This document shows, piece by piece, positions 39,968 to 41,584 of a stretch of DNA of 41,584 bases (positions within the stretch are counted from its first letter, which is position 1; the number at the start of each line of letters is the position of its first letter). Source of the stretch: CAYJAZ01 sp964368455 (GTDB lineage Bacteria; Desulfobacterota; Desulfovibrionia; Desulfovibrionales; Desulfovibrionaceae); contig CAYJAZ010000023.1 in assembly GCA_964368455.1 (NCBI GenBank), forward strand, positions 1 through 41,584, in the 5' to 3' direction. The position numbers were made by a program, and so were the translations under genes. Below the pieces are notes generated by a model that worked only from the letters and a program-made list of their open reading frames with translations, had not been told where the DNA came from and searched no databases.

Positions 39968-41461
39968 ATGGAAAAAAGCTATGAAGATATTTGCAATAGA
40001 GCACTTTTATCTCTTCATAAAGAAGATGCAGTACGTATCATTGTAGATTACTTGAAAGAAAAAATTTCATTCGACAGTTTTCGTGCCTCGATTTTTAATA
40101 CCGAAGATAAAAGCATTGTAAACTTTATCAGCTATGAAGAGGAATTTTCTGATTCATACGCTTACTACAATATAAATACAGATTCTCCTCTTGAAGTGAT
40201 GGAAAACTTATATGGTAAGCATTTTGATGAAGTCTATATAAAAACAAAGCAGAAAGATGTACCCAAAAAGCAAAACAAAAAACATTCAACGCAATTTTCT
40301 TCAAATATGTCAATTTGTATTGGTATTGATGAGGAACAAAAGCAATTTACCTATTTGAAATTTTCTTCAAACCAAAAAGATATATATACAAAAAAAGAAG
40401 CAGATTTTCTTATTGAATTACGTCCACTTTTGCGTGATACAATATGTGCTTATTATACAAAATATCCTGAAATTGCATTAAATATTTCTTCGCAAGGGCT
40501 TTTACCACATAATCATTTAGAACAATTAAAAATGTGTCCCAATATACGTGATGTTGTAAAGCAGATTGAAATTATTGCAAAATATGATACAACCGTTCTT
40601 TTGCAAGGCGCAACAGGAACGGGGAAAGAGTTAGTTGCTGAAAGTATACATGCTTTATCAGAACGAAAAAATAAGCCTTTTATTGCAGTAAATTGTGGGG
40701 CTATCGCCGAATCTCTTCTTGAAAGTGAACTTTTTGGAAGCGAAAAAGGCGCATATACTTCATCAATTCAAATGCATAAAGGTTATTTTGAACAAGCAAA
40801 TAATGGAACGATTTATCTCGATGAAATTGGAGAACTTTCCAAAAACGCACAAAAACGACTATTAAGAGTTTTGGAAAATCATACAATCCAAAGAGTTGGC
40901 GCAGAGAAAAGTATTAAACTCGATCTAAGAATTATTGTTGCTACGCACAGAGATTTATACCAGATGGTGCAAGAAAATACCTTTAGAGAAGATTTGTTTT
41001 ATAGGTTAAATGTATATCCAATAAAGATACCTTCCCTGGCACAAAGAAAAAAAGATATTGCCATATTAGTGAAATATTTTTATAGATTGTATATTTATAA
41101 ATTTAACATAAAAAACGAACCGCAGATTTCCCATACAACTTTAAATTATCTTACAGCATATTCTTGGAGCGGAAATGTGCGTCAATTAAGATATGCTCTA
41201 GAAAGAGCCTTGATTAATGCAGTTGAATTTAAGAAAAAAGAATTGGATTTTACTTTTTTAGAAGATTTTTATGGAACTATAGTAAGTTGTCAAAATAATA
41301 CAGAAAAATTAAAGAAAAAGCAAAATCTCTTTAAAGAAATTCAAGAAGCCCTTGAAAAGTGCAATGGAAAAATCCAAGGCAAAAACGGAGCAAGTGCTCT
41401 ATTAGGGATTGCTCCTTCAACTTTGCGTTCAAGAATGAAGTCTTTAGGTATAAAGTTTTAG
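39968..41461 (+). CDS. Sigma-54-dependent enhancer-binding activator (Fis family)
   Basis: A 497-aa activator starting at MEKSYEDIC, preceded by GAGGT. An N-terminal GAF-like sensor (1-190) replaces a receiver domain, so it senses a small molecule rather than phosphorylation. The AAA+ domain has Walker A GATGTGKE (214-221), ELFGSEKGAYTSS, Walker B YLDEIGEL (Asp285-Glu286) and the sensor region FREDLFYRLNVYPIKIP. A C-terminal Fis helix-turn-helix (GKNGASALLGIAPSTLRSRMKSLGI) ends it. The sigma-54-contact loop GAFTGA is GAYTSS here. The only strong sigma-54 promoter in the window (32583) is the probable target. Confidence 0.92.
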   Translation: MEKSYEDICNRALLSLHKEDAVRIIVDYLKEKISFDSFRASIFNTEDKSIVNFISYEEEFSDSYAYYNINTDSPLEVMENLYGKHFDEVYIKTKQKDVPKKQNKKHSTQFSSNMSICIGIDEEQKQFTYLKFSSNQKDIYTKKEADFLIELRPLLRDTICAYYTKYPEIALNISSQGLLPHNHLEQLKMCPNIRDVVKQIEIIAKYDTTVLLQGATGTGKELVAESIHALSERKNKPFIAVNCGAIAESLLESELFGSEKGAYTSSIQMHKGYFEQANNGTIYLDEIGELSKNAQKRLLRVLENHTIQRVGAEKSIKLDLRIIVATHRDLYQMVQENTFREDLFYRLNVYPIKIPSLAQRKKDIAILVKYFYRLYIYKFNIKNEPQISHTTLNYLTAYSWSGNVRQLRYALERALINAVEFKKKELDFTFLEDFYGTIVSCQNNTEKLKKKQNLFKEIQEALEKCNGKIQGKNGASALLGIAPSTLRSRMKSLGIKF

Positions 41462-41584
41462 ATTTGTATACAAATTTAATTATAAATATCATTTAAGTGT
41501 AATTGAGGTAACTATCTTGACTAATTCCTCACGAAGTAATATATTCTTTACAGTAATTTTTACTGCATAAATTGTTTTAAGGAA

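Noticed and set aside
1..41584. CRISPR array or IS element with terminal repeats
   Set aside because: No regularly spaced repeat series and no transposase gene were seen anywhere in the window.

Overview
The window is AT-rich chromosomal DNA that reads like a low-GC member of the Desulfovibrionaceae (Desulfobacterota), probably host-associated. The grounds are the Desulfovibrio-type outer-membrane porin with its signal peptide, the lnt-prfB-MinD neighbourhood, and the ComFB, MoaE-like and CvpA small genes. The family-level placement is inference, because no rRNA is present.

1-20.0 kb is mostly core genome. An amino-acid-type solute-binding protein and a strongly expressed porin sit between two inverted copies of a 33-bp dispersed repeat. 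A minus-strand run (12150 to 3191) encodes a large TPR/membrane protein, an Aas-type acyltransferase/acyl-ACP synthetase, Lnt, release factor 2 (with an intact programmed +1 frameshift), a small unknown protein and a MinD/ParA ATPase. A plus-strand run follows (MoaE-like, ComFB, CvpA, MazG, two unknown or degenerate proteins), then tRNA-Ser(GCU), an HxlR regulator and an iron-dependent alcohol dehydrogenase. Two small proteins at 18.7-20.0 kb sit in very AT-rich DNA, and one of them is frameshifted in its signal peptide.

20.26-32.21 kb is an integrated mobile element. It is bounded by 88-89 bp direct repeats of the 3' half of a tRNA-Asn plus its terminator. A tyrosine integrase follows the left repeat, with candidate arm-type repeats near both ends. 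The interior is a mosaic of cargo and wreckage: an antitoxin remnant, intact ParDE, a DUF1016-like fragment, an ankyrin protein, an unknown three-gene operon containing a PD-(D/E)XK nuclease-like protein, mobC/mobA remnants, a compact five-gene acyl-modification cassette (KAS III, ACP, SDR, GNAT, polysaccharide deacetylase) and a WYL-protein remnant. Neither tRNA copy has a 5' half, which suggests tandem insertions or a later deletion.

32.2-41.6 kb is an accessory metabolic and regulatory block. A near-perfect sigma-54 promoter drives a Tat-exported DJ-1/PfpI protein, a PTP-like phosphatase, an MBL hydrolase and a NapH-type ferredoxin membrane protein. A Crp/Fnr regulator, a YtcJ-like amidohydrolase and an MFS transporter follow. 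The block ends with a sigma-54 enhancer-binding protein that lacks a receiver domain and carries an altered GAFTGA loop. The co-location of the sigma-54 promoter and this activator suggests one regulon.

The best candidates for something undescribed are the three-gene nuclease operon (24414-26344), the mobile acyl-modification cassette (27480-31477) and the sigma-54-controlled DJ-1/phosphatase/MBL/ferredoxin operon (32648-35685).
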